A stretch of 21,891 nt of DNA from a virus, in the IMG/VR virus record IMGVR_UViG_3300049024_000044, positions 1 through 21,891 of that record; one strand, written 5' to 3'. Of this stretch, positions 21,751-21,891 are shown in pieces (the first letter of the stretch is position 1; each line of letters begins with the position of its first letter). The notes beneath the pieces were generated by a model. It did not search any database. It had not been told where the DNA came from and worked only from the letters and a program-made list of their open reading frames with translations. Position numbers and translations under genes: made by a program.

Positions 21751-21891
21751 CGCCCCACCTCCGACAGCCTGATGGCTTCAACGAGGGCGGCGTCGTTCTT
21801 CCTGGCGTAGAGAAGGAGGGCGTTTAGCATGGCGTTGCTGGCGAGCTCGGCCACCCTCTTTGCTTTGGTTGAGTCTGGAATGGGCTGGGGG
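21747..21891 (-). CDS. C-terminus of an unknown protein, 5' end outside window
   Basis: A frame open to the right edge and ending at the TGA at 21747-21749, which overlaps the GTG of the nuclease gene. The visible 47 residues (PDSTKAKRVAELASNAMLNALLLYARKN then AALVEAIRLSEVGR) are helical and Ala/Leu-rich. In-frame GTG or ATG codons within could also be internal starts, so a very short complete gene is possible. No family is recognised. Confidence 0.5.
   Translation of the reverse strand, partial: PQPIPDSTKAKRVAELASNAMLNALLLYARKNDAALVEAIRLSEVGR

Noticed and set aside
1-21891. tRNA, rRNA, CRISPR array, insertion sequence, integrase or att site
   Set aside because: No cloverleaf-like, rRNA, spaced direct repeat, transposase or recombinase signatures were found in either strand.

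Overview
The window is a stretch of a tailed-phage genome or prophage with P22-like (podovirus) virion organisation. It is GC-rich, and every gene but one is on the minus strand, so it reads from right (21891) to left (1). The GC-rich codon use, frequent GTG starts and GcrA-like homeodomain flavour suggest an alphaproteobacterial host, possibly a sphingomonad; that is an inference, because no host gene, integrase, att site, tRNA or rRNA is visible. No gap longer than about 110 bases lacks a gene.

Layout, in the direction of transcription. (1) 21891-19508, early-to-late transition: the tail of an unknown protein, a VRR-NUC nuclease, a small protein, a DUF1376-type replication protein carrying an HNH endonuclease domain, and several very small ORFs ending in a 63-residue helix-turn-helix candidate. 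(2) 19498-12763, packaging and head: small and large terminase, P22-type portal, a small HEAVH protein with a metalloprotease-like motif, scaffold, coat, and a small acidic protein. (3) 12704-10336: five genes that P22 does not have between coat and adaptor (a beta-helix protein, a 47-residue membrane protein and three unknown virion-region proteins). (4) 10322-3087: gp4-like adaptor, gp10-like tail factor, a candidate needle or plug protein, and three candidate ejection proteins, the second with a muralytic-looking domain. (5) 3072-2671: the only plus-strand gene, a Cys-rich protein with a C-terminal membrane helix, where P22 keeps its immI/sieA module. (6) 2575-1: a tailspike module split over three overlapping genes; the last, a beta-helix spike of at least 506 residues, runs off the left edge.

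Most neighbours overlap by 1-4 bases (ATGA, GTGA, TGATG, TAATG), which points to translational coupling. The most interesting non-coding signal is a 12-base box, GATAAGGTTCAA (four exact copies and one two-mismatch copy), always in the sense of late transcription and located before terS, portal, scaffold, the first ejection-type gene and the tailspike. Each copy is followed 23-24 bases later by a -10-like hexamer with no -35 in between. This looks like a family of activator-dependent late promoters, with the box centred near -41.5. For terS and portal the predicted start site falls on the ATG, so those two mRNAs may be leaderless. All functional calls are from reading the sequence; no database search was run.
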